The translations under genes and the position numbers were made by a program. From Rummeliibacillus sp044763875 (lineage in GTDB: Bacteria > Bacillota > Bacilli > Bacillales_A > Planococcaceae): a stretch of DNA of 64,000 nt. Of this stretch, positions 52,999 to 60,660 are shown piece by piece. The notes under the pieces were generated by a model, which saw nothing but the letters and a program-made list of their open reading frames with translations, did not search any database and was not told where the DNA came from. The stretch's first letter is position 1; each line of letters opens with the position of its first letter. The stretch spans positions 62,001 to 126,000 of the forward strand of contig NZ_JBIWGZ010000009.1 of assembly GCF_044763875.1 (NCBI RefSeq), in the 5' to 3' direction.

Positions 52999-53658
52999 TT
53001 GAGAAAAATTGCACCAGATGAAAGACAGAAGATGAGAAAAGCTTACGTAAAAAAACTAATCCATGTCATTCGGACACAGGGATTTCTTTCACTTACCATT
53101 CAAGATATCGCAAACACTATGAATTTGAGCCGAGCTTCCTTGTATAACTATTTTTCTTCCAAGGAAGACGTTATCATGGAGCTGACTAATATTTGTATTG
53201 ATTATATAAATGAAGCTGGCCAAACTATTTCTAATAAAGAGTTATCCTATTTACTTCGTTTTCAAAAAGTGTTTGAACAAGCTGTATTTTCAGCTGTATA
53301 TTCTTCTGATATTTATTTATCTGAATTAAAAAGAAACTGCCCACATCTTTATGAAAAAAAAATGCAATCAAGAAAAGAGCAATTATCTACTATTCATACC
53401 TTTTATCAAAATGGCATGAAAGATGGAGTTTTTAATGAATTGAATACTTCGATCCTAATTATTCAAGATGAAACTGTGCTAGGGAAATTAGTTAATACTT
53501 CTTTTTTAATAGATGAAGAATTATCATTAAAGCAGGCTCTATTCGATTATTATGTAGCGAAAAAGACCCAGATCATTAAGCCTGAATACTTGAAAAACAT
53601 GGAGAATGAAGATATTCATGTAATAGTGGATTGTATCCTAGAAAAACTAGCTATCTAA
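52999..53658 (+). CDS. TetR/AcrR-family transcriptional regulator
   Basis: A 219-residue regulator. The N-terminal helix-turn-helix (about residues 15-62) has the typical LTIQDIANTMNLSRASLYNYFSSKEDVI. The all-helical C-terminal ligand domain has no assigned ligand. It starts at TTG 52999 after GGGAGTGG. It is divergent from the nitroreductase-ABM operon, which it probably represses. Confidence 0.9.
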   Translation: MRKIAPDERQKMRKAYVKKLIHVIRTQGFLSLTIQDIANTMNLSRASLYNYFSSKEDVIMELTNICIDYINEAGQTISNKELSYLLRFQKVFEQAVFSAVYSSDIYLSELKRNCPHLYEKKMQSRKEQLSTIHTFYQNGMKDGVFNELNTSILIIQDETVLGKLVNTSFLIDEELSLKQALFDYYVAKKTQIIKPEYLKNMENEDIHVIVDCILEKLAI

Positions 53659-53661
53659 TTA

Positions 53662-53691
53662 AAAAAGCTGTCATATAGCTGACAGCTTTTT
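53662..53691 (+). terminator. Terminator of the tetR gene
   Basis: AAAAAGCTGTCA (53662-53673) pairs perfectly with TGACAGCTTTTT (53680-53691). A second hairpin, CTGTTGAGA/TCTCAACAG, follows at about 53697-53731 and may serve the convergent Crp-like gene. Confidence 0.9.
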
Positions 53692-53783
53692 GTTAGGCTG
53701 TTGAGAAAGCTGGTCTCTCAACAGTTATTTTCAACTTTTATATCTCACAATTGACTGTTAAAGCATAAAAAAACCTTAAATGG

Positions 53784-54455
53784 TTAAGTATTTTTCAGCA
53801 TCTCAGCAAGCTCATTTAGGGAACTGTACTGTTTAATACGATAATGACGACCTTCCTTTTGCAAATACCCTTCATCACAAAATTGTGCGAGTACATACAA
53901 CAAGTGCCGATAAGAAACACCTAAATAATCACAAACTGTTACATGTTTTTCCTTATATATTTCCTCATCAGAAGTTTGCAATATAAAATCCGCAAGTCGG
54001 TTTTCAAGTGGGAAAGCGAGACTTTGTGAATACTTCTCAGCCATATGTGTTGCTTTTACACTTAAAAACTTTGTTAGTTCACGTAGAAATGTCACATCTT
54101 CTAGAAGTTTTTCTCGATAGCAATGGAAAGGAAGAGCAAAACAAATAGTCTTAGTAGAGGCTTGAATTCCTTTTGTGTAGTACTCCTCATTTAATAATTC
54201 CATTTCCCCAATATAATCATTTACTTTGATCATATTAATTAAAGAGACTTTCCCATTTTGATGTGTTACATATATTTTTGCTTTTCCTTCTATAACATAA
54301 AATAAGAAATCCGGTCTCGTGCCTTCTTGAATAATCCATTCATCTCGTTGATATTCACGCACTTCTACAAACTCTTCTATCGAAAAAGAAAATAAATGTG
54401 CAATGGAGCTTTTCTTCAAATATTCTCGTTTTTCCTCACCTTTATAAATTCCCAT
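53784..54455 (-). CDS. Crp/Fnr-family transcriptional regulator (YeiL-like)
   Basis: A 223-residue protein. A cyclic-nucleotide-binding-like domain (about residues 20-130) has EGKAKIYVTHQNGKVSLINM and YIGEMELLNE. A C-terminal helix-turn-helix (about 160-215) has TVCDYLGVSYRHLLYVLAQF and GYLQKEGRHYRIKQ. It lacks the Fnr cysteine cluster. GAGGTGG precedes the ATG. It is divergent from an MFS gene; the perfect palindrome at 54469-54490 begins 13 bp upstream of its start, so it probably regulates itself and the transporter. The ligand is unknown. Confidence 0.9.
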   Translation of the reverse strand: MGIYKGEEKREYLKKSSIAHLFSFSIEEFVEVREYQRDEWIIQEGTRPDFLFYVIEGKAKIYVTHQNGKVSLINMIKVNDYIGEMELLNEEYYTKGIQASTKTICFALPFHCYREKLLEDVTFLRELTKFLSVKATHMAEKYSQSLAFPLENRLADFILQTSDEEIYKEKHVTVCDYLGVSYRHLLYVLAQFCDEGYLQKEGRHYRIKQYSSLNELAEMLKNT

Positions 54456-54468
54456 TTTCCACCTCAGG

Positions 54469-54490
54469 TAATATGAGATATCTCATATTA
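54469..54490. promoter_or_regulatory. Perfect 22-bp palindromic operator
   Basis: The half-site TAATATGAGAT (54469-54479) is followed immediately by its exact complement (54480-54490). It is centred between the divergent Crp-like and MFS genes. The TGAGA-TCTCA half-sites recall TGTGA-N6-TCACA of Crp/Fnr proteins with altered specificity and spacing. Confidence 0.8.
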
Positions 54491-54537
54491 TTGTAACTAT
54501 CTCCATGATATCATGCAAACCATGGAGGGAAGACAGA

Positions 54538-55701
54538 ATGAATACACAATACTGGATGAGCAAACAGTTTTTTAGTTTTTTTATGACATGGGGCATTTTT
54601 CTACCTTATTGGACAGGATGGATGATTCATGCAAAAGGGATAACGGTTCAACAGGTTAGTTTAATTATGAGCTTAGGCTTGATTGCGAGAGGCCTTTCTA
54701 CATTAGTTGCATTTCCTTATTTTTCAATGAAGTTTAGTAGTAAAACCTTATTAAATGTAGCGGGAATTGGAACGTTAATAGCAATTTTATGTTATATTCC
54801 AGCAACTTCTTTTACCAGCTTACTAATAGCAACTCTACTTTTACATATTTTTTACCCAACGTTGATGCCTACTCTAGATACTGCTGCAGGCATACTCGTG
54901 CAGAGTAAACAATTAAATCATTATGGGAGAAGCCGCCAGTGGGGGTCGATTGGATTTGTCTTGGCCGGCATAATTCTAACCTTTTTCACAGGGCTACTTG
55001 GAGATGATGTGATCTTATGGGCACTGCTACTTAGCATATTGCTGTTCATATCTCTAGGGTTTATGCGTGCACCCGCTATTTTATCTCAAAAACCGCAAGT
55101 AGAACAAAAAGACAAAGGAAGCGTGTTTGCATTATTTCGCATCAAAAGCTTTGGTTTGGTACTCATTATTGTGATTTTACTGCAAGCGGCACACGCTTCC
55201 TATTACAATTATGGCTATCTTTTTTTACAGGAAATTCATGCACCCAACTATTTAATTGGCGGAATACTTAACATTGCGGTCATCTCAGAAATCTTGTTCT
55301 TCTCAATCGCAGATCGAAAATTCCATAGATTTTCAATAGGCTCTTTACTAGTACTAGCGGCACTTGGTTCAACCATACGTTGGATACTCATATTTGCCTT
55401 TCCAAATGTTATTGGTTTCTCTATCGCACAAACCCTGCACGCATGCTCGTTTGCAATGGGGCATTATGCATTTATGAAATACCTAATCAACAATGTTCCA
55501 CAGGCACAGATCCCAAAAGCACAAGGCATTTATTCCGCACTGGCACTTAGTTGGAGCACCGCAGCACTCACCATTTTCGGTGGCTATTTATATCAAATCG
55601 AGCCAAGATACGCCTTTATAGGAATGATTGTTTGTACCATTCCATCAATGTTGCTTGCCCTTGTTTATAGGAAATTGGAGAATAAAAAGGATCTGCTTTA
55701 A
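54538..55701 (+). CDS. MFS transporter (HcaT/PPP-like)
   Basis: A 387-residue 12-helix transporter resembling the MFS_1-like/phenylpropionate permease (HcaT, YwbF) group. Typical are FFSFFMTWGIFLPYWTGWMI at the start, LNHYGRSRQWGSIGFVLAGI near residue 130 and the HACSFAMGHYAFMKYL helix near 310. GGAGGGAAG places the start at the ATG at 54538 rather than 54505. It is divergent from the Crp-like gene. Substrate unknown; sugars or aromatic acids are known for the family. Confidence 0.88.
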   Translation: MNTQYWMSKQFFSFFMTWGIFLPYWTGWMIHAKGITVQQVSLIMSLGLIARGLSTLVAFPYFSMKFSSKTLLNVAGIGTLIAILCYIPATSFTSLLIATLLLHIFYPTLMPTLDTAAGILVQSKQLNHYGRSRQWGSIGFVLAGIILTFFTGLLGDDVILWALLLSILLFISLGFMRAPAILSQKPQVEQKDKGSVFALFRIKSFGLVLIIVILLQAAHASYYNYGYLFLQEIHAPNYLIGGILNIAVISEILFFSIADRKFHRFSIGSLLVLAALGSTIRWILIFAFPNVIGFSIAQTLHACSFAMGHYAFMKYLINNVPQAQIPKAQGIYSALALSWSTAALTIFGGYLYQIEPRYAFIGMIVCTIPSMLLALVYRKLENKKDLL

Positions 55702-55813
55702 AACTGTAAAGAAAGGACGATCCACGATCCAATTTCTACTACTTCTAAATTGTAGTAACACTTCTATTCAAAAGAAAACAACATAATCCAGCAACTTTTC
55801 AGTTAAAATCCAC

Positions 55814-55969
55814 TTATTTAAAAATATTAGTTAAATAAGATTGCATCGATTTAGGTAATGATTGGAAGAATAGTCCTTGATATTTGATATCGAGTAAACC
55901 AGCCATAAAAATAATAAAAATGATTAATATTAAAAGGGGTTTCTTATTTTTTTTAGAAATGCATTTCAT
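55814..55969 (-). CDS. Small membrane protein, 51 residues
   Basis: A short but well-formed gene: AAAGGAGGAG is 6 nt before an ATG that opens MKCISKKNKKPLLILIIFII, continues FMAGLLDIKYQGLFFQSLPK and ends SMQSYLTNIFK. A basic N-terminus, one membrane helix (about residues 11-27) and an amphipathic tail suggest a membrane-inserted small protein. TTGTAT and ATAATT with a 17-bp gap lie upstream, and a TAACG-N4-CGTTA palindrome at 55992-56005 may be an operator. No family was recognised. Confidence 0.6.
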   Translation of the reverse strand: MKCISKKNKKPLLILIIFIIFMAGLLDIKYQGLFFQSLPKSMQSYLTNIFK

Positions 55970-56070
55970 TAGGTTCTCCTCCTTTGAAGATTAACGTTAT
56001 CGTTAGCAAATTATTAAGTATATATTACTGGATACAATATTTATATTATTTCTTGCAAAACTAATATCAC

Positions 56071-56091
56071 TTACTAATGATAAGGTTCTCC
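56071..56091 (-). other. rlmH-type attachment-site repeat, copy D
   Basis: On the minus strand this reads GGAGAACCTTATCATTAG then TAA, matching the rlmH 3' end (60661-60681) at 18 of 21 positions, in the same orientation. It is the outermost and most diverged copy. DNA to its left (MFS and Crp-like genes) shows no further copy. Confidence 0.65.
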
Positions 56092-56169
56092 TTAAAAGAT
56101 TTAAATAGATTTTTACTAAAATGCTTCGTTTAACAACACTGTTGCTATTTCAATAGTTTCGCTAGAATT

Positions 56170-56203
56170 GAACCTTCCCCGTAGGATTCGCCACCTTTCA
56201 CTC
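56170..56203. repeat. Degenerate Bacillaceae interspersed repeat
   Basis: On the minus strand GAAAGGTGGCGAATCCTACG is followed by GGGAAGG, a decayed version of the GAAGG-GGCGACTCCTGCGGGA repeat, of which a fragment is also at 41667-41701. It lies just inside attachment repeat D. Confidence 0.4.
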
Positions 56204-56395
56204 AAATATGATGCATAAAATCGGCTATAAAACGGCGCCTACTAATGTAGGTTCAATTCGTTCTTTGTCACCCTTATTGGAAATGTCACATAAATTAAAA
56301 TGATACTGTACAAAATGTATTTATTTTTATCATTCAAATAAACAATAACCTAAACGAGATTGATCGATTGAGATTTGATAAAGAAAGGAATGGCT

Positions 56396-56887
56396 ATGGT
56401 AAATTTTAAATCTTTTCGCGGAATCGTGACCCAGATAAATGATTTTATGATTGGGCAAAATGGGGAAGGAGAAGGTTGTTATACACTAATGACTGTAGAA
56501 GATGGGATTGGTGGCATTGTCAATTTCGTGATCTCGCCCACTACTTACTTTGTAAACCAGGAAATTGTGATTCTCGGAGATCGGATTACTGGATATTATG
56601 ATGGCGATGCACCTGTCCCTTTGATATACCCACCACAATATCGGGCACTTGTCGTTGTAAAGGAAAACAACTATCAAAATGTAAAAGTAGACTTTTTTAA
56701 TAACCAATTATTGAGTAGTGATGGCCAATTAAAATTAAACATCTCTCCCTATACCACTGTCTTACTCACAAATGGGCAGCCTTTTTCAAAAAATCCTGCA
56801 AATCGAAACCTAATCGTGATATATGGTCCTACTACAAGAAGCATCCCTGCTCAAACCACACCTTATAAAATAATCGTTTGGTGTTAA
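56396..56887 (+). CDS. Conserved hypothetical beta-rich protein
   Basis: A 163-residue protein without signal peptide or helix bundles, composed of short strands: FRGIVTQINDFMIGQNGEGE, CYTLMTVEDGIGGIVNFVIS, EIVILGDRITGYYDGDAPVP and LIVIYGPTTRSIPAQTTPYK. The N-terminal half looks like an OB-fold. AAAGGA is 6 nt before the ATG at 56396. It is cargo of the segment between attachment repeats C and D. Function is unknown. Confidence 0.72.
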   Translation: MVNFKSFRGIVTQINDFMIGQNGEGEGCYTLMTVEDGIGGIVNFVISPTTYFVNQEIVILGDRITGYYDGDAPVPLIYPPQYRALVVVKENNYQNVKVDFFNNQLLSSDGQLKLNISPYTTVLLTNGQPFSKNPANRNLIVIYGPTTRSIPAQTTPYKIIVWC

Positions 56888-57025
56888 TACTATTTATAGA
56901 AATTTACTTTATACCATCTAATCCATTCTAAAGATATTAATGCCTAGTCTGATGCTCAGTCCTCCTTGTGACTACAAACTACGTTTGGAAGAAAAGCCTT
57001 ACAAGTGTCCAACTCAAAAAATAAA

Positions 57026-57064
57026 ATAACCCCCGTGCGTTTTGTGAAATCGACAGGGGTTATT
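57026..57064 (-). terminator. Terminator of the 92-residue helical protein gene
   Basis: AATAACCCC (57026-57034) pairs perfectly with GGGGTTATT (57056-57064), and the minus strand continues into TTTATTTTTT. It is 8 bp past the stop. Confidence 0.8.
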
Positions 57065-57072
57065 GTCTTATA

Positions 57073-57351
57073 TTACTGCTCTTCTACTTTCTCTTGCACT
57101 TCGTGTAATTGCTGCTTGATCAGCTCTAAGTGATCTTTATTTTGCTTAATTGTATCCATATGCTCACCATATTCTACTGCGTTCAAGAGTGCATTTTCTG
57201 CATGTTCTATTTGATTGAAAGCATGTTCCAGTGCTATTTCCTCCGGGTGTGACTTTGCTTGCTTCAAAAGACGCTCTGCCTTTTGGACAGAGTTGCCAAA
57301 CAAGGTGCTAGGATGATCCTGTTTCCAACTTACATCTGAATGCTTCGCCAA
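57073..57351 (-). CDS. Small helical protein, 92 residues
   Basis: A charged helical protein with a likely two-helix coiled-coil (AERLLKQAKSHPEEIALEHA, then NQIEHAENALLNAVEYGEHM and LELIKQQLHEVQEKVEEQ). It starts at TTG 57351 with AAGAGG 5 nt upstream. It resembles small cytosolic or spore-associated Bacillales proteins (DUF2564-like), but this is not certain. It converges with the beta-rich gene in the block between attachment repeats C and D. Confidence 0.72.
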   Translation of the reverse strand: MAKHSDVSWKQDHPSTLFGNSVQKAERLLKQAKSHPEEIALEHAFNQIEHAENALLNAVEYGEHMDTIKQNKDHLELIKQQLHEVQEKVEEQ

Positions 57352-57537
57352 TTATGCCTCTTCCCTTCCTGCCAATTAGATAAATAATCTAGATATAGTA
57401 TTGTATAATGTCCAGAAAAATATGCGCGCATAGAGTGACGAATACCTATGTAATCTAATAAATGAATTTTTGACATAATACGAGTAATTTATGCAAGAGT
57501 AGTTGATATTAAAAAAAAACAAATTCCCCAATTCATA

Positions 57538-57576
57538 ACAAAACCCTGATTGACTCTTATGTCTAATCAAGGTTTA
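57538..57576 (-). terminator. Possible terminator of the radical SAM gene
   Basis: CCTTGATT and AATCAGGG form an 8-bp stem with one G-T pair and a 13-nt loop, followed on the minus strand by TTTTG. It lies 125 bp past the gene, on the other side of attachment repeat C. The rest of 57352-57702 shows nothing else. Confidence 0.5.
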
Positions 57577-57608
57577 TAAACTTATTCAAGTATGTGGTAC
57601 AAGACTCT

Positions 57609-57629
57609 AATCTTATGATAGGGTTCACC
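57609..57629 (-). other. rlmH-type attachment-site repeat, copy C
   Basis: On the minus strand it reads GGTGAACCCTATCATAAG, 17 of 18 identical to the rlmH 3' end, then diverges at the stop codon (ATT instead of TAA). Orientation is the same as rlmH. It lies between the radical SAM gene and the small helical gene. Confidence 0.8.
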
Positions 57630-57702
57630 GCGTTATATCTAAATGAGGTAATGATTCGGAATGACTCTATCTAACCTTACTAGACCCTAGCCATTTGCCT
57701 AT

Positions 57703-58584
57703 CTATTTTCCAAACCTTTTGCGATATCCGCATTTTCTACATAGTTCTTCCACTGCCACTCTTTGTGAAAAACCATCTACAAGGTTTTTTGCTCTATCCA
57801 TCTCGATAATATCAGAAAATGAATTATCATTAATATTTCCAAGGTTGATAACTCCCTCGCCATCTAGACAACAAGGAATAACAGTTCCGTTTGCTAAAAT
57901 ACCTGCTTGATTTCGCATGCCATAGCAGAAGCCCTTTCCATCATCTTCTTCTTCATGTAACGCAGGCCACTGAAACTCGTAATCTTGATTGATGAAGATG
58001 CGATCCGCAATTTTCACGCCGCTTCCTGGTACAACCTTTTCTTCAATTTTGTAGTCTAAATCAAATTCTTTCTCAATAATTTCTAGTAATTCTCTGTTTC
58101 GTTTTCTTTCAATATTCGTTGTATTGTCTTGTGTAAGGTTCCATAATCTCAGGGAAACAATCATTTCTGATTGGCTCGTTGCTTCTTTAATAAAAGAAAG
58201 GATACTTCTCACATACCCTTCCTTATCTTTAGAACCACTATGGCCATCAAAACTATGGAGTGAGAAATTCATTTGTCTTAGCGCAGGCTTATTTAATAAT
58301 TTTTCCCTCTTTTTATTAATTAACGTTCCATTGGTTGTGATATTAACTTTAAACCCTTTTTCATGACTTAAGTCTAACAATTGGCCTATTTTAGGATGGA
58401 GCAGTGGCTCACCTTTTACATGTAAATAAATGTAGTCTGTGTGCGGTTTAATTTGGTCTAATCTCTTAGAAAAATCCTCCACAGAAATAAATTGCTTCTG
58501 TCGTTCTGTTGGCGGACAAAAGCTACATGCAAGATTACATACACTTGTAATCTCTAAGTAAAACTTCTTAAATTTTTTCACCAT
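57703..58584 (-). CDS. Radical SAM / SPASM domain protein
   Basis: A 293-residue iron-sulfur enzyme. The radical SAM cluster is bound by C16-x3-C20-x2-C23 (VCNLACSFC). The barrel continues with HVKGEPLLHPKIGQLLDL near residue 54 and ITTNGTLINK near 82. The C-terminal SPASM region (about 215-293) has cysteines in GKGFCYGMRNQAG, VIPCCLDGEG and CRKCGYRKRF for a second cluster. The enzyme generates a 5'-deoxyadenosyl radical; SPASM members usually modify peptides or proteins. No precursor peptide was seen nearby. It is the only gene between attachment repeats B and C. Confidence 0.9.
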   Translation of the reverse strand: MVKKFKKFYLEITSVCNLACSFCPPTERQKQFISVEDFSKRLDQIKPHTDYIYLHVKGEPLLHPKIGQLLDLSHEKGFKVNITTNGTLINKKREKLLNKPALRQMNFSLHSFDGHSGSKDKEGYVRSILSFIKEATSQSEMIVSLRLWNLTQDNTTNIERKRNRELLEIIEKEFDLDYKIEEKVVPGSGVKIADRIFINQDYEFQWPALHEEEDDGKGFCYGMRNQAGILANGTVIPCCLDGEGVINLGNINDNSFSDIIEMDRAKNLVDGFSQRVAVEELCRKCGYRKRFGK

Positions 58585-58890
58585 TAATTCCCCACTTCTT
58601 TGACTACTTAGAACAGGATGAACTATTATTCTATCACTATTAAAGCATATTTGTCCTAAATGGTAACATGCTTATTCATGGAAACTACCGTTACCATTTT
58701 TCTGTTTAACAGAATGCAATTGTATTTTGCCTATTATTTATCCTACTACTATCTAAACAAGAATTCCTTCACTTGTTAGCGAACAATTAGGTAACTAGCA
58801 TATTGTCGAAATTTTAACCAAAAATGTTCCACCATTAGTGTATTCCATTTTATGCAGTCTTAAGAGGGCACCCTTACTTAAAAATCCCAT
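58585..58890. other. Upstream region of the radical SAM gene
   Basis: About 300 bp of AT-rich non-coding DNA. AAATGGTAAC (58658-58667) faces its exact complement GTTACCATTT (58690-58699), an inverted repeat that may be an operator or a plus-strand terminator. No gene was recognised. Confidence 0.5.
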
Positions 58891-58911
58891 TTACTTATGG
58901 TAAGGTTCACC
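58891..58911 (-). other. rlmH-type attachment-site repeat, copy B
   Basis: On the minus strand GGTGAACCTTACCATAAG and TAA match the rlmH 3' end at 19 of 21 positions, in the same orientation. In frame it would encode GEPYHK-stop, like the rlmH C-terminus, but no rlmH sequence precedes it. The copy is thus a site duplication, not a gene duplication. Confidence 0.85.
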
Positions 58912-59170
58912 ATAACGTTGGAAAAGTAAAATAACTTCACTATTTTTGTCCTCATTTTTCAGCTAATTCTATAATTGTTAACGAATTAAACCCTAATTAT
59001 GCCCCATTTTAAGGTGAATAAATATATTTTTTCTCGCTCCTCTTCCTATGGCCTTTACTCCTCCATCATGTTCTAGTTCCTGTATTATATGTTGGGCTTG
59101 TTTGGTAATTATATTTATAAAAATTCGCTCCTTCTTATTGACAGAAATTTCAAACTTAATATATAATTTT
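58912..59170. other. Upstream region of the FadR-like gene
   Basis: About 260 bp of AT-rich DNA between attachment repeat B and the FadR operators. It must contain the promoter. Nothing else was recognised. Confidence 0.4.
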
Positions 59171-59203
59171 TGGTATTACCACTGTCTTTAATTTGTATTA
59201 CCA
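59171..59203. promoter_or_regulatory. Two FadR-type operators
   Basis: TGGTATTACCA (59171-59181) is a perfect TGGTNNNACCA operator of the GntR/FadR type. TTGTATTACCA (59193-59203) differs by one base. They are 22 bp apart, two helical turns, and lie just before the regulator gene, which suggests autoregulation. Confidence 0.8.
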
Positions 59204-59224
59204 AAAAACAAAGGGGACGAGGAT

Positions 59225-59908
59225 TTGAAAGAAAAGGAACGCTCCTCAGATAAAATTGAGAATGAATTAATTAGATCCATATTGACTGGTGCTTATTCTG
59301 TAGGAAGTACTTTACCGCCAGAAAGAGAGCTTGCAAAAGAATTTGGTGTTGGTCGTCCAACTATTCGGGAAGCACTTCAACGTTTAGGAAGGGGCGGATG
59401 GATAACAGGGAGAAAAGGAATGCCTGCGATTGTTAATGATTATTGGCGCAATGGGAATCTAACGACACTTGTTAATATTGTTGAGAATCATCATACCATT
59501 ACAGATGAATTTATCATGTACTTATTAGAATTAAGAAGTTCTTTGACTCCGACTTATATTCGTGATGCTGTTACGTTTAATCAACCTAAAGTAGTTGCTC
59601 TCCTTGCCAATCTAGAGCAGCTTGAAGATAGTGCAGAAAGCTATGCAGCATTTGATTGGAATTTGCAAAAAAGGTGTGCTGGCCTTGCTGCCAATCCAAT
59701 CTTTCTACTCATTTTAAATAGCTTCGATTCCTTTTATGTAGATATGGCGAAAAGATATTTTTCTGTAAAAGATCATCGCGGGGTGTCCTTCAACTATTAC
59801 CAGGACTTATTAAAAGCTGCATTAAAGGGAGATGCAATGGAAGCGGAAAGGTTATCTAAGACAACAATGGCGAAAAGCTTGGCTCTCTGGAAAGATAGAA
59901 AAAAATAA
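59225..59908 (+). CDS. FadR-like GntR-family transcriptional regulator
   Basis: A 227-residue regulator. The N-terminal winged helix has STLPPERELAKEFGVGRPTI near residue 30-50 and REALQRLGRGGWITGRKGMP. The C-terminal helical domain resembles enterobacterial FadR: MPAIVNDYWRNGNLTTL parallels the PTKVNNFW element, and NPIFLLILNSFDSFYVDMAK the NPIYGLILNG element. FadR binds acyl-CoA and controls fatty acid genes. TTG 59225 is the likely start. It is followed by a fatty acid hydroxylase gene after 21 bp, which fits a lipid role. It lies in the cargo block between rlmH and attachment repeat B. Confidence 0.85.
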   Translation: MKEKERSSDKIENELIRSILTGAYSVGSTLPPERELAKEFGVGRPTIREALQRLGRGGWITGRKGMPAIVNDYWRNGNLTTLVNIVENHHTITDEFIMYLLELRSSLTPTYIRDAVTFNQPKVVALLANLEQLEDSAESYAAFDWNLQKRCAGLAANPIFLLILNSFDSFYVDMAKRYFSVKDHRGVSFNYYQDLLKAALKGDAMEAERLSKTTMAKSLALWKDRKK

Positions 59909-59929
59909 AGAAAGCTGGAGGCGTGATAA

Positions 59930-60547
59930 ATGAGATTGAAATATTTTAAAGAATATTTTTCCTACCCTGATATATTAATCATGAGCTGTCTATTCCTCAT
60001 TAGCTTTGGATTTATGATTCTACATTTAACCTCTATCGTAATTTGGGGTGCTTTTATTCTGGGTATGATTATATATTCCTTAGCTGAGTATGTTACACAC
60101 AGGTTTCTTTTTCATCTGAAACCACCAAAGAATGCATTTTTGTTAAAAATGCTTAAACGCTTACATTATGACCACCATACAAATCCGAATGAATTACATT
60201 TATTATTTCTACCTTTATGGTATAGTGTGCCAAACATTGCAATAGTAGGGGCTGTTTTTTATTTTCTTTCATCTAGTTTTGTAATTACAAACGCATTTAT
60301 TGCAGGGATCATGCTCTTTTTATTATTTTACGAGTGGAAGCATTATATCGCCCATCGCCCACTTCGACCAATATCTCCATGGGGGCGTTGGATGAAAAAG
60401 GTTCATTTATGGCATCATTTCAAAAATGAAAATTACTGGTATGGTGTTACGAACCCAGCCTATGATTTCCTCATGGGTACCTTTAAAGACCAAAAGAATG
60501 TTGACCAAAGTAAAACTGCTAAAAATCTAGAGAAGCGTAGCGGCTAG
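59930..60547 (+). CDS. Fatty acid hydroxylase / sterol desaturase family protein
   Basis: A 205-residue membrane di-iron enzyme with four hydrophobic segments. The histidine boxes are HRFLFH near residue 57, HYDHH near 80, HYIAHRP near 143 and HLWHH near 160, which bind two irons for oxygen-dependent hydroxylation or desaturation of a lipid chain. It is cotranscribed with the FadR-like regulator upstream. It is cargo in the block next to rlmH. The exact lipid substrate is unknown. Confidence 0.88.
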   Translation: MRLKYFKEYFSYPDILIMSCLFLISFGFMILHLTSIVIWGAFILGMIIYSLAEYVTHRFLFHLKPPKNAFLLKMLKRLHYDHHTNPNELHLLFLPLWYSVPNIAIVGAVFYFLSSSFVITNAFIAGIMLFLLFYEWKHYIAHRPLRPISPWGRWMKKVHLWHHFKNENYWYGVTNPAYDFLMGTFKDQKNVDQSKTAKNLEKRSG

Positions 60548-60611
60548 AAAATAGAATTATAAAAAATAATTCATTGCCACTCCTGAGAAATGTAGACTTT
60601 AAATAAACATG

Positions 60612-60650
60612 AAAAGCCATAACCCATTCATAAAGAGGTTTTGGCTTTTT
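60612..60650 (+). terminator. Terminator of the FadR/hydroxylase operon
   Basis: AAAAGCCA-T-AACC (60612-60624) pairs with GGTT-T-TGGCTTTT (60637-60649), with one mismatch and a T run. It also faces the convergent rlmH gene. Confidence 0.8.
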
Positions 60651-60660
60651 ATGTTTTTAG

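Noticed and set aside
55950..55990. GGAGAACCTAATGA near the 51-residue gene as a fifth attachment repeat
   Set aside because: Only the first nine bases resemble the repeat, and they are accounted for by the Shine-Dalgarno sequence and start codon of that gene.
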